DNA of 64,000 bases from Neurospora intermedia (taxonomy: Eukaryota; Ascomycota; Sordariomycetes; Sordariales; Sordariaceae): contig BTPP01000002.1 in the NCBI GenBank assembly GCA_037102815.1, forward strand, positions 372,001 to 436,000, given 5' to 3'. Both the position numbers and the translations under genes were made by a program. This document shows, piece after piece, positions 14,167-26,652 of the stretch (its first letter is position 1; every line of letters starts with the position of its first letter). The notes beneath the pieces are model-generated. The model saw nothing but the letters and a program-made list of their open reading frames with translations. It had not been told where the DNA came from and ran no database searches.

Positions 14167-14477
14167 CGTACCGTGGAATACGAATAGCAGAAGTGCGGAG
14201 TATCTGTAAAATGGCCAAAATATTCATCGTTACGAAGGTTGTACTATAGATATTATTAATATTTTAATAAAATAAAATTATATAAAGATATAAAACTTAC
14301 TTCCCAAATTATATCTCTTTCTAAAGCCCAGGCTTCGTTGAAGATTTCCATAATCTTCTATTAGTTAGGTTTTTCTTCAAAGGTTATAATAGAATTCTTC
14401 AATTGTTCGAAGCGGGATTAAATAGAAGTATAACCGTAGTAGTTAACGGAGGGGAAGGCGGAGGTAGTAATAACCAT

Positions 14478-16450
14478 TTTATAAAATTTATTAAAAAGAT
14501 TTAATAAATTTTAATATAGTAGTTGTTGTATTATTATAGTAGTTGTTAAACGAGTAAAGTATTCGAATTCGTTATAGAGTAAAAAATAGGAAAGATTGAA
14601 AATGAAGGGGGGAAGGGAGATATATATAGAAATTTCTAGAATAGTATTCTTAAATAACTATTAAAATTTATTAATATTTAATTAATCTAATAGAATTAAT
14701 TATTAATTATTAATTTAATTCCTTGATTAATTACAGTAATTAATAATTAATTAAATCGATTTTAAATTAATTAATGAATTAATAATTAATTATTAAATAA
14801 TTATTAACTTAATTCTAATATTAATTATTAATTAATAAATTAATTTCGTTACTAATCTAATAGTTTAATTAATTATTAAATGGATTCTTTAATATATTAC
14901 AATTATGAATTATAATATTTCATTAATAGTTTAATTAATAATTAATTATATTAATTAATCTCTTATGTACTATTAATAATTAATTGATTTAATAATTATA
15001 CAAATAAATCAATTAATTAATTAATAATATATTTAAGTATATTAATTATAGTATTAATTAAATTGGGTTATAGATTTTCAAGGTAATATAATTAATAGAT
15101 AGTTATATTTAATTAATAAATTACTTAATTAATTATTAATATATATATATTAATTATAGTAATTTACTAATAATTATATTATTTATTATAATTAATTACT
15201 TAAATACTAAAGTACTTATATTAATTAATTAATTAATTATTACGTAGATTATAATAATTAATTACTTATTAAGTCCCCTTAGATATATTATAATAATTAA
15301 TAAACTATTATTAGTATAATAATATTTCGTTTATTAACGAGCCTTAAATTATTATAATACAATAATTATAAAATAAAGTAAAATAATTATTAATTAATTA
15401 ATTAACTTTATATATTAAACTGCTAATTATTATACTATATAAAATAATTATTAATACTACTTAATTAAGTTTTCCTATTAACTAATTATTATATTATTAT
15501 ATAAATAGTAAATATATAATTATTATATTATATTATAAATATTAAATAAATTATTTAATTTATTTATTTTATATAGTAATTAATAAACAAGAGTAATTAA
15601 TTAATTACTAAATTAATTCTAACTTTAAATTAGTTATTATATTCTTTGAGGCCTTTTAACGAATTATTACATTAAATGTATTAATTTATTAATAAATAAA
15701 TAAATTCATTATTTAATATATTTGTAAGAAAATTGGAATAGGTAATTAATTATTGAAGATAGTAAAATAATTATATTAATTAATAATATTATAAATATAA
15801 TAATTCATTTAAGTAATTAATTATAAGAGAGAGTTAATTAATTCTAATAGTTAGATAATTAGTTATTTATTAATTAAATAATTTAAATTAAATTCCTTAA
15901 TATACGTTATTAATTAATTATTCACTATTTACTATTACTTTAATTATTATTTAATTAATTAATTAATAAATTATTTCATTAATTAATTAATTAATTAATT
16001 AATAAATTATTTCATTAATTATTTAATTAGTTATTTGTATAATCAAACAATTAAATATTCAATTAATTATTTCATTAACTATCTAATACACTATCTAATT
16101 AATTATTTCATCAATTATTTAATTAATTATTTAATCAATCATTTGAATAATTATCCAATTAATTATTTAATTAATTATTAAATTAATTATTGGATTAACT
16201 ATTAATTAATTGTTTTATTAATTATTTAATTACTTATTCAGTTAATTATTTAATTAATTATTAATTAATTATTCGAGTAATTATCCAATTAATTATTTAA
16301 TTAATTATTAATTACTTGTAAGATTAATTATTAAATTAATAATCTTATTATTTTTAGATAAACTATTAAGGTATAAAGAGTATAGCTTTCTACCTTCTTT
16401 CAACTTTATATTTCTTCCTAAACTTAACTATTAGAAATCTACAATATTCT
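14478..16450. other. TTAATTAA-rich desert
   Basis: Almost 2 kb made mostly of TTAATTAATTAT-like words in varying register, densest at 15,900-16,340. No frame, splice pattern or element end is recognisable. It separates the minus-strand zinc-finger pseudogene from the plus-strand hAT transposon and may hold both promoters or the left end of the hAT. Confidence 0.6.
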
Positions 16451-16527
16451 ATTTATATTAAATCTTATATATCTATATATATATTTATATTTTTCAAACT
16501 CTACTATATTTTATTATAAACTATACA

Positions 16528-17237
16528 ATGCTTTTCGAATCTAATAATATTGAATTTACCCCCTCTACTCAAAATGAAACTACCCAAAAAGTTAATAAAT
16601 TAAATATTAATACGAATATTAAAGGAAAAAATAGAGCGATTGAAAATACTTCCCCTATCCCAGCTTCGAGTAGTTTTCAAGATAATTCTAATAATATATT
16701 CGAAAATACAATAGATTTTACATTTAATTTAAAAGCTTATATTATTAAAGCTAGGTATTTTAAAGTTGAACTTTTACCAATTAATATAACTAAACCTCGT
16801 AGAATTAAACTACTTTGTAAATAGTAAGTAAAAGAAGTAAATAAACAATATAAAATTTATATATTTATAAATTATTATTATTATTATTATTATAATAATA
16901 ATTATTATTATTATTACTATTTATAAGATTTTATTAATATTAACGATTTAATAATTGTAATTATAGTAAGATTGAAAATGTAAAAGGATTTCAATTATCG
17001 AATTTAGTAAAACATTTAAAGGCCAACTATAAGAATAAACCTTATAATAAAAAAATGGAAGTTCAAATACAAGCTAGTAAGTTAATAATTACTTATAATA
17101 AATATATATATATAAAATATATTATATTTATACTTTATTTTAATAATTAAATATTAAATATAAATACTAATATATTATAGAAATAACTACTCCCTTTGAA
17201 CAAATGGAAAATATATCTATTAAAAGACCTCGAAATA
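16528..17237 (+). pseudogene. hAT transposase, N-terminal part (exons 1-3)
   Basis: Exon 1 runs 16,528-16,823 from an ATG in an AT-rich leader (donor GTAAGT), exon 2 16,967-17,076 and exon 3 17,181-17,237, where the Gypsy element 3 interrupts it. Phases are consistent (2, then 1). The first 80 residues are Asn/Ser/Thr-rich and probably disordered. Residues about 90-125 (LLCKYKIENVKGFQLSNLV) resemble the start of a BED-type DNA-binding finger as found in hAT transposases, with SNLVKHLK typical of that motif. No internal stop is seen in these three exons, which is striking for RIPed territory. It is truncated only by the insertion, and the frame resumes at 26,563. Confidence 0.7.
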
Positions 17238-17577
17238 TATTAGGAATGTAGGCGAAAGGTAGGCTGAGGTGACTATAGTTGTAGTTATACGTAGGGGACG
17301 GTAAGTTAGGGGTTAATTTAAAGATATATTAATAGTTACCGACTATAATGAACTATACTTCGTTGAACCTCTTTTATACTTATATAAATTCTATTTATCC
17401 GTTAATAAACGTTATAGAGTCCCGTACTAATTTGGCGCCCCGATACGGTGCCGGATTATCCTTCCTACGAGCCCGACCCGATATAGGCGCTACTATTATT
17501 AGTCCGCCGCTTTGGCCGACGGAGCGGAGTAGCGACTGTTGGAGTATTTTGGTACGTAGGTTCTTCGCCTCCTAATA
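17238..17577 (-). repeat. 3' LTR of Gypsy element 3
   Basis: 340 bp, paired with 26,218-26,557. The inverted ends TATTAGGA/TCCTAATA fit RIPed TG..CA termini. Its right half is CpG-rich and stays GC-rich because CpG is a poor RIP target. Confidence 0.9.
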
Positions 17578-17789
17578 CGACCCCCCTCCTTATAGGTTCC
17601 GTCTTTAGAATTTCTATAATTCGTAGTAAATCCCAGTTAGTAGCGGAGGGCATTGGTATTATATTATTATAGTATTATTAGGCTATATTATTGGCGAGGG
17701 TACAATATCTTTACTTATTGGTTCGGTGAACTATTATTTATAACGGTCGCTAATACTATATCCCGGATATTATAGCTATTTTTCCGTCT

Positions 17790-18215
17790 ACGAACCGTTT
17801 GCTAGGATATCGGTATTATAATATTTATTCTTATAAATTCTAAATATAGATACGAAGCCGCCCGTTAAAAGGTTAGTATTGTAATATCTATTTTTATAAA
17901 TTCTAAATACGGCCGTTAGAATATTAGTATTATAATATTTATTCTTATAAGTTCTAAATACGGCCGTTGAAATATCGGTATTGTAATATTTATTTTTATA
18001 AATTCTAAATACGGATACGAAACCGTCCGTTAGAAGGTCGGTATTATAATATTTATTTTTATAAGCTCTAAATACGGATATAAAACTGCTTACTAAAAAA
18101 TTGGCATTATAATGTCTATCTTTATAAATTTTAATATAGCGAGCCGCCCGCCGAAATATTGGTATTATAATATTTATTTTTGCGAATTCTAATTGTAAAT
18201 ATAAAACCGGTATTA
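17790..18215. repeat. tandem repeat of about 60-76 bp in the 3' spacer of element 3
   Basis: Six to seven imperfect copies of a unit containing GGTATTATAATATTTATT, then TTATAAATTCTAAATACGG and a variable CGAAACCGTCCGTTAGAAGG part. Copies differ mainly by C/T and G/A changes and by presence or absence of the last part. Confidence 0.8.
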
Positions 18216-19396
18216 AATTTAAAGAATTAACCGGATTCCCGATTATTATTATAATTAGTACCCTATAAGCGTACGAAATAGTAAATATAATTTTGTCTAA
18301 CGATAAATACTATACTAAATTTAAAAGTATTTATAAATATTTTAGAATACTATTGTAATTACGCCCTATAATTCCTCTTATAGTCTATTTTCTATTATTT
18401 ATATTAAGCCCGTCGTTATATTTACTACTATTTTAAAAATACTAATACTATTATCTCCTAGAATTTCTTTTACCGGATGCTCTCCGTTATTCGTATCTAC
18501 TATAGCCTATTATAATACCCGAATATAATCCCCCTCCTTATAAATTTTATTTTTAGGACCTTCGTTCCCTTCCTTTATTTCTTATAATTTTGAGTACTAT
18601 CCTTACTATAAGTCCCCTTACTTATATTATACCTTCCTAATTACTTTTCTATTATCTTCGCCTTATCTTTTATATTATTCTTTTATTTTAATAGTATAAC
18701 TTTTAACTATTATCCCTATTCTTCCTATTATAATCCAAATTGCGTACCTTCCTACTTTCGTCCTTTTCTCTTATTTTTTTGTAATTACCCTACTATTTAA
18801 TTATCCTATCCTTCCCCTCTTAATTATTATTTTTATTTTATCCTCCCATTTATTCCTTCTTATTACTTACATAATTGTTTAATAATTCTTCTACTTTATA
18901 TTATTTTATATTCGCCTACTTAGAATTATATTTATTTACTTTAATTTATATTCGTATAAAGACCTCCTCCCTCATTTATATAACGTCCTTTCCGCCTACC
19001 CTCTTTACTTCTCTTCTTTTTCCTCTTCCTATTTTTACTTTTATTACTATATCCGCCCCCCCTTTGCCTATATTTACCCCCCTTATAGATATACGCTTCG
19101 CTACTATATATTTACGTACTAACCCCCGCTTTTTTAAAGCGTTTAATTAGTACGTTTATTTCCCTTCTCTATTTTCTTTTTCCTATTCTATCCTCCCCTT
19201 CCTCCTACCTTATATTTATTACTAATTTTCGTTCGGCTATTCTTTCTCTCATTTTCTAATAATATTTATCCTTTTATTTATTTAGAATATAGTATTATTC
19301 TTACCCAAACGTTTGTAAACGCCCTAGCCCTAAACTTATACGAAGTTTTTAAAAAGATTGGCTAGAATATTTACTAAACTAAAGGTACGTTTCCTT

Positions 19397-19432
<36 letters not shown>

Positions 19433-20800
19433 CTTTTTTTTTTTTTTTTACTTTGCTAATATCTTTTTTCTTCTAAAATTCAACGAAACATCGCAATATT
19501 CGCTATCGTAGCGCCGCTATATATTTGAAGTCCCCTACGGTATTTATAATTTATAGAACGCTATATAGGACGTAATAATTAAGATTGTACGCTTTATTAA
19601 TATTAATAACCCCCTATTTACCCCCCTCTTATAGTAATTATAATGTTCTGTAGTAATATTTTAGGCGGTTATATAAGTGTATTTAATTAATAATAGTCTC
19701 CTTATAATGTTATTTAGGATATTTCGTATTTCTAACTTTATTTGTAAGGGCTATTTAAAATTAGGCTACTATAGTATTAGTAATACTAACGCTAATACTA
19801 ATCCGGTAGCCCCTATTAGCTCTCCTATATATATTTCTATACCGAATATTCCTATTTATATCCCCCCTTCCCCCGGTTGTAATTATAGCCCCTAACGTTA
19901 ATTAGTAAATAGGAAATTAGTATTATTAAATAGAAAATTAAACGAATTATTAGAATTTATATAGGAAGATTATAAATAAATAATATAAGGTAGTATTTAC
20001 AAATATTATTGATAGGCGCGGTAGTACGTAGGAGTATTTCTTTTAAAATTATAGGTTCTAATCTTATATCGATAATAATAAACGCTACCGGAGATTTTTC
20101 GTCCAGGATAATAATAGATAATATAAATTATATTCTTCCTAACGCTTTATTAATTTTCTATGAAGAATCTAAACTACCTCCCCTTCCTATTTTTCGTCCT
20201 ATTTAATATTTCTATTTTATATTTTATATTTATATTTTATATTTACGTTTTACATTTTTATATTACTTCCTATATCGGCGTTTTACATTTTTACCTTATA
20301 TTTCTATTTTATATTTCTACTTTAGTATCTTTGCTTTATATCCTTTCTTTATATCTCTACTTTATATTTCTATTTTATATTTCTACTTTGTATCTTACGT
20401 TTATATCTTACGTTTGCATTTTGTATTTACGTTTTATATTTGTATTTTGCGTTTATATTTCTCGTTTACGTTTTACGTCTACGTTTTACGTTTTATATCT
20501 ACGTCTTATATTTATATTTTGCGTTTTACGTCTATATTTTATATTTACATCTTGCGTTTTACGTTTGCGTCTTGTATTTCTACTTTATATTTCTTAGTAA
20601 TTACTATTCTCCTACTTCTATTTAATTAATTTTTATTAATTTAGTAATTAGTTTACCGCTAGTACGCTACTACTATATTTCCTTAACTTTGTATTTTTTG
20701 AGAAGGTTTAAGCAATTTATATCCTCTTATAATACCTACGAATTCTCGTTGTTCGGATACCCCTTCTATTTAATTTAGAATTAATATTGGCGGCCGGATT
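18216..20800. other. remaining 3' spacer of element 3: pyrimidine-rich, poly-T tract and TTTATATTTC minisatellite
   Basis: No coding domain is recognisable. It contains long pyrimidine-rich stretches (18,500-19,250), a poly-T tract at about 19,398-19,449, and a minisatellite of about 11-13 bp (TTTTATATTTCTA / ACGTTTTATATT variants) from about 20,200 to 20,600. Long open frames here (for example 20,160-20,597) are by-products of the repeat. Confidence 0.6.
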
Positions 20801-23800
20801 TATAATATTTTATAATTACTTCGACTTTATATTAAATATTATCCTCCTTAATATCTATAATTTCCCCCTATAGCGCCGCCGTAGCGGGATCCTTATAGTA
20901 CGGTTCTAGTAGAATAATAAGGAATATTAAGTAGATTCGGTAATACGTAGGGAGTGTGAATTAGTATACTATCTTCTTTTCTCTAACGACTTCAGTAATT
21001 TAGAAGGGTCCTAAAAATTTATTTACTAATTTAGCGCTTAGGCGGCGTTATTTAATATATTTTATATTAAATAGAACTTAATTTCTAACGTTGAACTCCT
21101 TTAATTTCCGAACTTTATTATACTATTTTATATACCCCTAATTAATAATTTCTAAGGTTATTATAATTTCTAATTACCTACGAAGTAATTCGTTAATCTG
21201 TTCGGTAATTATTATAGGAAGGATTATTTTTCGCTTTCGTTCCGGATTTATTAGTCCCTAAGGATAATATCCGAAGAGTAGTTCCGAAAGGGACTTTTTA
21301 ATAGTAGTATAAAAATAGTTATTATACGTTTACTATGCGAGTATAATTTTTTCGGCCTAATCGACCTACTCTATATTATAAAAGATCCGAAGGTATAATT
21401 CTAAATTCTAATTCTACCTCTTTATTTATCCGTCCGTCTAAGGGTATTAAATTATATTAAAACGTTTATAAATATTTAAAAGTTCGTAATAAATCTTCTA
21501 AAATTAATTTATAAAAAGGCTGCCTCTATCCAATATAATAAAATCCGGGAGGTTAAATTATTAAAAAACGTTTCGTTAAAAAAAGAATATAAATTATTAG
21601 GTATTAATCGTCTTTTACATAGGGATATATAAGGCATACTTAATAAAACGGTTAATAATAATAAAAATTGTATTATAGGTCCGATTAAATATAGGGTCGA
21701 ATAATTTTAGTAGTCTAGTAATAAAATCGTATAAAATATTTTATTAAGAGATAGTAGGGATAAATAGCAATTTTAATAGCCCGTATAATTAATAATTATA
21801 AGGTTTAACCTTCTAATACGTTAGATATTTATAAATATATAATTCGACGTTAATTATAATAGTAGGTTAGTAATAGAATTAATTAATATACTTCAATATT
21901 TTCTTTTAACCTAGGTACCCGGTTATTGCTATATTATAGTAGGCGTAGAATAATTCGGCCCGTATACGTTTTAGAATATAGACTTAATATTAATACTATA
22001 GAATTCCGTCTTCCCCTATTTTCTAATTCTTTATTCGTTTCCTCCCTTCGCTATTCTTTTATACTTCCTTAATAATAAATAGATCCTCCTTCTACGCTTC
22101 TAATAATTATTATCCTAATAATAGTAATTATTCTTCGTCCTTCTATACCCTTATTACTACTATATATTTACTTATATTCTTTATTATAATACCTTCGTTC
22201 TCCTTCCTTAATTTAATAGTAGCTTCGTCCGCGAACTTTACCTTTTTTTTCACTATTCTATCCTTTCTACTATCGCCTTCGACCTTTTTTTACTTTTTCC
22301 CCTCCCTATTTATTTTACCCTCCTCCTTCGAATCCTACTTTTCTTCCCGCAATTCAATTCTTTCGTCCTCCAACGTTTAACCTTCTTCTATTTCGCTTAT
22401 ATCCTATCGCTATTCCCTCTCCTCTACTATTATTTTTTAAACTTCTTTTCCGATTAAAATTACCCGTCTTACTAATATTTTTAATACCCAATTTTCTTTT
22501 ATTATTCGGCCCTTTTCTTTATTCCCTTTAATAATTTTTATTAATAGGTAGTTACCCCCTATTTCCGGTTCTTCTCTTTATAATTACAGTTTTTTCAATA
22601 ACCTATCCGCCGGATTTAATTTTCCCGGCCGATATTTAATCCTAAAATTATATACCGCTAATTTTAATACTTACCGATTCTACTTCGTACTAGTCCGCTC
22701 CTTATTTCGAAAATATTATAGGTTTAAATAATCTATAATTATTAAGAACGGTTTATTTATATATAATAAATATTACTTCTATACCTTTAATATTCCTACG
22801 ATTATTAATAGTTTTCTATCCCCGACCTTATACCTTATTTCTTCCGGCGACTTTTTCCTTAAAAAGAAAATTACTAGGTACTACTTATTATTATACAATT
22901 ATATAAAAACCGTCCCGATCGTAAAGTCCGACGTATTTATTTCTATTTAGATTTATAACGTCGGGTTAAAATAATATAATATAGGAGCTTCCTAAAATAG
23001 TTTTTTAAATTCCGCGAACGCCTCCCCTACTTCTTTTATAAATTTGAACGGCCTCTATTTATCGCCTTTTAATAATTCTATTAGGAGCGCTATTACTTTA
23101 GAATATAATATTATAAAACGCTAATAGAATTTTATAAACCTTAGGAAGATTTAAATATTGTAAACGTTCGCCGGAGCCTCCTATTCCGCAATTACTACGA
23201 CCCTCTCTAAGTCTATCGATACGCCCTTTAGAAAAACGATATATTTTAGAAATAATACCCGTTTTGTATAAAATTTATACTTACCCAAATTTACGTAGAG
23301 ATTCCGATCTTATAGCCGTTAAAGGACTTCCTTAATATAATCAATATAGTCTTCTTCGTTCTTACTATAAATTAGAATATTATTAAAATAAGTAATATAT
23401 ATAGTATTTATTAGCCCCGCTAATATATTATTAATATACGTTTAAAATATTACCGGCGCGTTCGCTAACCCTATCGGTATAATTAAGAATTTATAGTACT
23501 TGTACTTTATATAAAACGCTGTTTTCTCTTCGTTTCCCTCTCGGATCCGAATCTTATAGTATATATCCTTTAAATCTAATTTAGTAAAGACTTTAACCGA
23601 CGACAATCGATCTAGAATTTTTTAAATAAAGGGTAACGCCGTCTAATTCTTCTTTGTAACTTTATTTAATATTTTAAAATTAATATAGAATTTTAATTTT
23701 CTACCTTTCTTTAAAATAAAAATAATAGGGGCGCCCACTAAATTAATAGAGGGACGAATTTATCCCTTCTAAAGTACTTCTACTAATTATTTATATAATA

Positions 23801-26217
23801 TTTCTAATTCTTTAATATTTAATATATAAATTAGTCCCTAAGGCGCCGATTCTCTTTTAATTAAATTAATATAATATTCTAACCGGTCGTATTAGGGTTG
23901 GGGTATAATCGAAGTTTCGAATACCGATCGGAATTCTTTATATTCCGGCGGAATAATTAGTTTAGGGACGGTAGGTTTACTTTCTATTTCCTTTAATAAT
24001 TCTAAGGGTTATAGTAGTATTAATTCTATAGGGGGTATTAAGGTAGGGTAGATATTATTAAATACTACCCGAAAGACCTTTATTAGGGAAGTAGGGATTA
24101 AAAATATTTCGGTTAATTTTAATATAATAGGTAGGGTTATAAATTCTAACGCTAAAGAAGAGAGGATTTTGAATAGGATATTCGTATACGTAGGAGGGCG
24201 GAAACCTTCTTCTACCTTTACTATTTCCTAAGGATCTAATAATAAAATTAAATTCTACTATAGCCCTATTAGGATAATTACAACGTTATATATTTCCTTT
24301 ACTAGTACTATATTTAATATAAGATTATTAATTTTAATACAAAAACGAAACGATTATCGCCGCTAATTAATATTAGGGTTCTATTTATAAAGTTAGAAGT
24401 AATTAAAGATAATTTTTATAGCCGGAGATTTAATTATAGTAAAAGTAATTCGCTTTATTTATTTAGTACTATAGGAGTTATATATTTTAATAAAATGGGT
24501 AGTTGTATTATATATAGGAATAGGTTGAAGAGAGAAATTAATAAGACAATAAGGTACTAAATTAATTTTTATATTCGATAGGAGTAAATATTTACTAATT
24601 AAATTTAATTCCGTGCCCGAATTTATTAACCTTTATATACTCCGCTAATTTCTATAAATCTTTACTAATAACCTTATTTTTAAATATAATTATAATTTAC
24701 TTATATTATCCTAAATAATTACGGCTACCGTTCTAATTACAATCGATTTAGCGTTCGTTCTATATAAAGGGGTATTTGCAAGGATAATATAATTCCATAC
24801 TAAATAGCCAACCTAACTACAATTGTAATACGTTTAATTTTAGTACGTTACTATAAAATAACCCGTTATATTATATTTATAGTAGGTATTCGGTAACTTC
24901 GATTAGGTATAACGGTTATATATATAATTTTTCTAGTAATAAAGGGAATAAATAAAATTAAGATTTATTTAAAAAATAGTAGGGAGGCGATAGGGAAAAT
25001 CGGAGGGGTTAATACTATAGGACAATTAAAAAAGAATATTCGAAAAGGAAGTAAGAGGGTATAAAGACAAAAAAGACAATAGAATATACTTTAAAGATAT
25101 TTAATTTTAATAATATAATACGGACGGTTTAATATTCTTTAAGCTTTCTAATTATTCTATATACGTTATTGTTTCGTTTATTATATTAATACTAGCCGTC
25201 GAAAGGACGCTTTATTTAAAAAGGGGGTATAACCGGTTAACTTAAGTAACGACCCGAATATATTCCGGTTAATTATATAATAAATTAAATTCTTTAATAT
25301 AATAATAGTTATAAAAATTATAAACGGTTTCCGAAGCGCTTTACTATATACATTCAAATTTATTAAAAGCGGATCGTTCAATAATTTAAATATTACTATT
25401 ATATTTAATTTCTAAGAAAGTACGGAGGTTGCTCTACGTAAACGTATTATAAATAATATTATACCCGGGTTTACTATAGAGAGCTAATATATATTTAATT
25501 TATATATTCTTAGGATTACCTTTAATATAATTAATAACGAACGAGAGGGAAGTACGGGGGTATTTTTAAAAGTACGTATCGATATTATAGAAGTAATTCT
25601 ATAATTATAAAAAACTTTCGCCGGTAAATTTAATAATATTATATTTAGAATAGTATTTAATATAAGTTAGTATAGCTATAATTAGTAAAGGGGTAGTTAT
25701 AGCAACGGCCGCCGACGAGGGGGTAGTAAGGGGAAGTATAGTAAAAATACAAGTCTAATTATAGAAGAGGTAATTTTAATAATAGAACTTAGTAGGGATA
25801 GGGGGGTAATTTCCTATTAAATTTTATTCGGCGAAGTTTACGAAAGCGAATTAATCCTATTAAAATATATACGAAGGGAGATAATTAAAGAGAAATTTAA
25901 TTGTAATAAATTAAAATTCAAATAATTATTACTTATATACAAATTCGTCGGTTTCCGAAATTTAGGGATATAAACGGAAAGTTTAAGGTAATATAGGGGG
26001 GTAATCTTTATTATTATCTTCTTCGACGGATTTTACGGTAGGTTAGCGCTATTACAAGGAAGGCAGAGGAAATTGAATTATTTTAACCGTAGTAACTACG
26101 GAAGTAGTAGTACGAGAGGGACGAAGAGTAGCCTCGGTAGTATAAGAAATAGACTGGCTGCTACGTATATATATTTTAATAGTATCGGTTCAATTCCCGG
26201 AAGAAGAATTATTAATT

Positions 26218-26557
26218 TATTAGGAATATAGGCGAAAAGTAGGCTAAAGTGACTACAGTCGTAGCTATACGTAAGGGACGGTAAGTTAGGGGTTAATTTA
26301 AAAATATATTAATAATTACCGATTATAATAAACTATATTTTATTGAACCTCTTTTATACCTATATAAACTTTATTTATTTGTTAATAAGCGTTATAGAGT
26401 CCTATACTAGTCTAACGCCCCGATACAGTGCCGGATTATCCTTTCCGCGAGCCCGACCCGATATAGGCGTTGCCGTTATTAGTCCGCCGCTTCGGCCGAC
26501 GGAACGGAGCAGCGACCGTTGGAGTACTTCGGTACGCAGGCTCTTCGCCTCCTAATA
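26218..26557 (-). repeat. 5' LTR of Gypsy element 3
   Basis: 340-bp partner of 17,238-17,577 with the same TATTAGGA..TCCTAATA ends, followed directly by the AAATA target copy and by resumed hAT coding sequence. Confidence 0.9.
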
Positions 26558-26562
26558 AAATA

Positions 26563-26652
26563 TTATATATTTAGATTTTAATAAAGATATTACTTATTCT
26601 AAAATTCTTGATTTTTTTATTGATAATAATATTGCTTTTAACGTTATTGAAT
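26563..26652 (+). pseudogene. hAT transposase, short middle piece between the two insertions
   Basis: A 90-bp continuation of the hAT exon, reading LDFNKDITYSKILDFFIDNN and then FNVIE. It is bounded on the left by the AAATA duplication of Gypsy element 3 and on the right by the target site of the LINE. The last 16 bp (TTTAACGTTATTGAAT, 26,637-26,652) recur at 33,589-33,604, where the frame continues as FNVIESDSFKELL. Confidence 0.75.

Larger units (their letters stand above)
13246..14477 (-). pseudogene. five-exon coiled-coil / C2H2-like zinc-finger protein, inactivated by RIP
   Basis: Exons (minus): 14,477-14,301, 14,243-14,172, 14,057-13,646, 13,578-13,523 and 13,389-13,246, giving 287 codons including stop. 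All four introns have GT..AG ends (donors GTAAGT, GTACGT, GTAAGT, GTAAGT), and the phases fit exactly. The centre (about residues 160-220) is a charged coiled coil (EEIERKIKEDQQKEDIYKNL), followed by a basic stretch KRVRAWRNRKF. The last exon carries WVCDNSRCKKRFLNKHTLQYH (247-265), which has the C-x4-C-x12-H spacing of a C2H2 finger but no clear second His. Six in-frame stops (codons 20, 39, 40, 121, 163, 270) are all TAA/TAG where CAA/CAG would fit, the RIP signature. Preserved splicing and few changes suggest a recently functional gene that was duplicated once. Function and family are unknown. Confidence 0.72.
17238..26557 (-). mobile_element. Gypsy-type LTR retrotransposon fossil (element 3), complete ends, nested in the hAT
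   Basis: A 9.3-kb minus-strand Gypsy fossil with 340-bp LTRs (17,238-17,577 and 26,218-26,557). The LTRs begin TATTAGGA and end TCCTAATA, and a 5-bp target duplication AAATA (17,233-17,237 and 26,558-26,562) flanks it. Reverse transcriptase lies about 23,900-23,000 on the minus strand, with recognisable KLDLKDIYYKIRIREGNEEK and FLIIPIGLANAPV stretches. Gag-like sequence lies to the right (about 26,000-24,600) and integrase-like sequence to the left (about 22,000-21,000). A very long 3' spacer (17,578-20,800) with tandem repeats follows. It is heavily broken throughout by RIP-type transitions. It is larger than elements 1 and 2 and belongs to a different subfamily by LTR sequence. It interrupts the third exon of the hAT transposase. 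Confidence 0.85.

Noticed and set aside
17348-17653. small frames on both strands near 17.4-17.6 kb, and a similar one at 26,343-26,555
   Set aside because: These lie within the two LTR copies of Gypsy element 3; the resemblance between them is LTR identity, not a gene family.
20160-20629. overlapping Tyr/Phe/Leu-rich frames resembling a membrane protein
   Set aside because: All three plus frames are open at once because of a short AT-rich minisatellite inside the Gypsy element 3 spacer.
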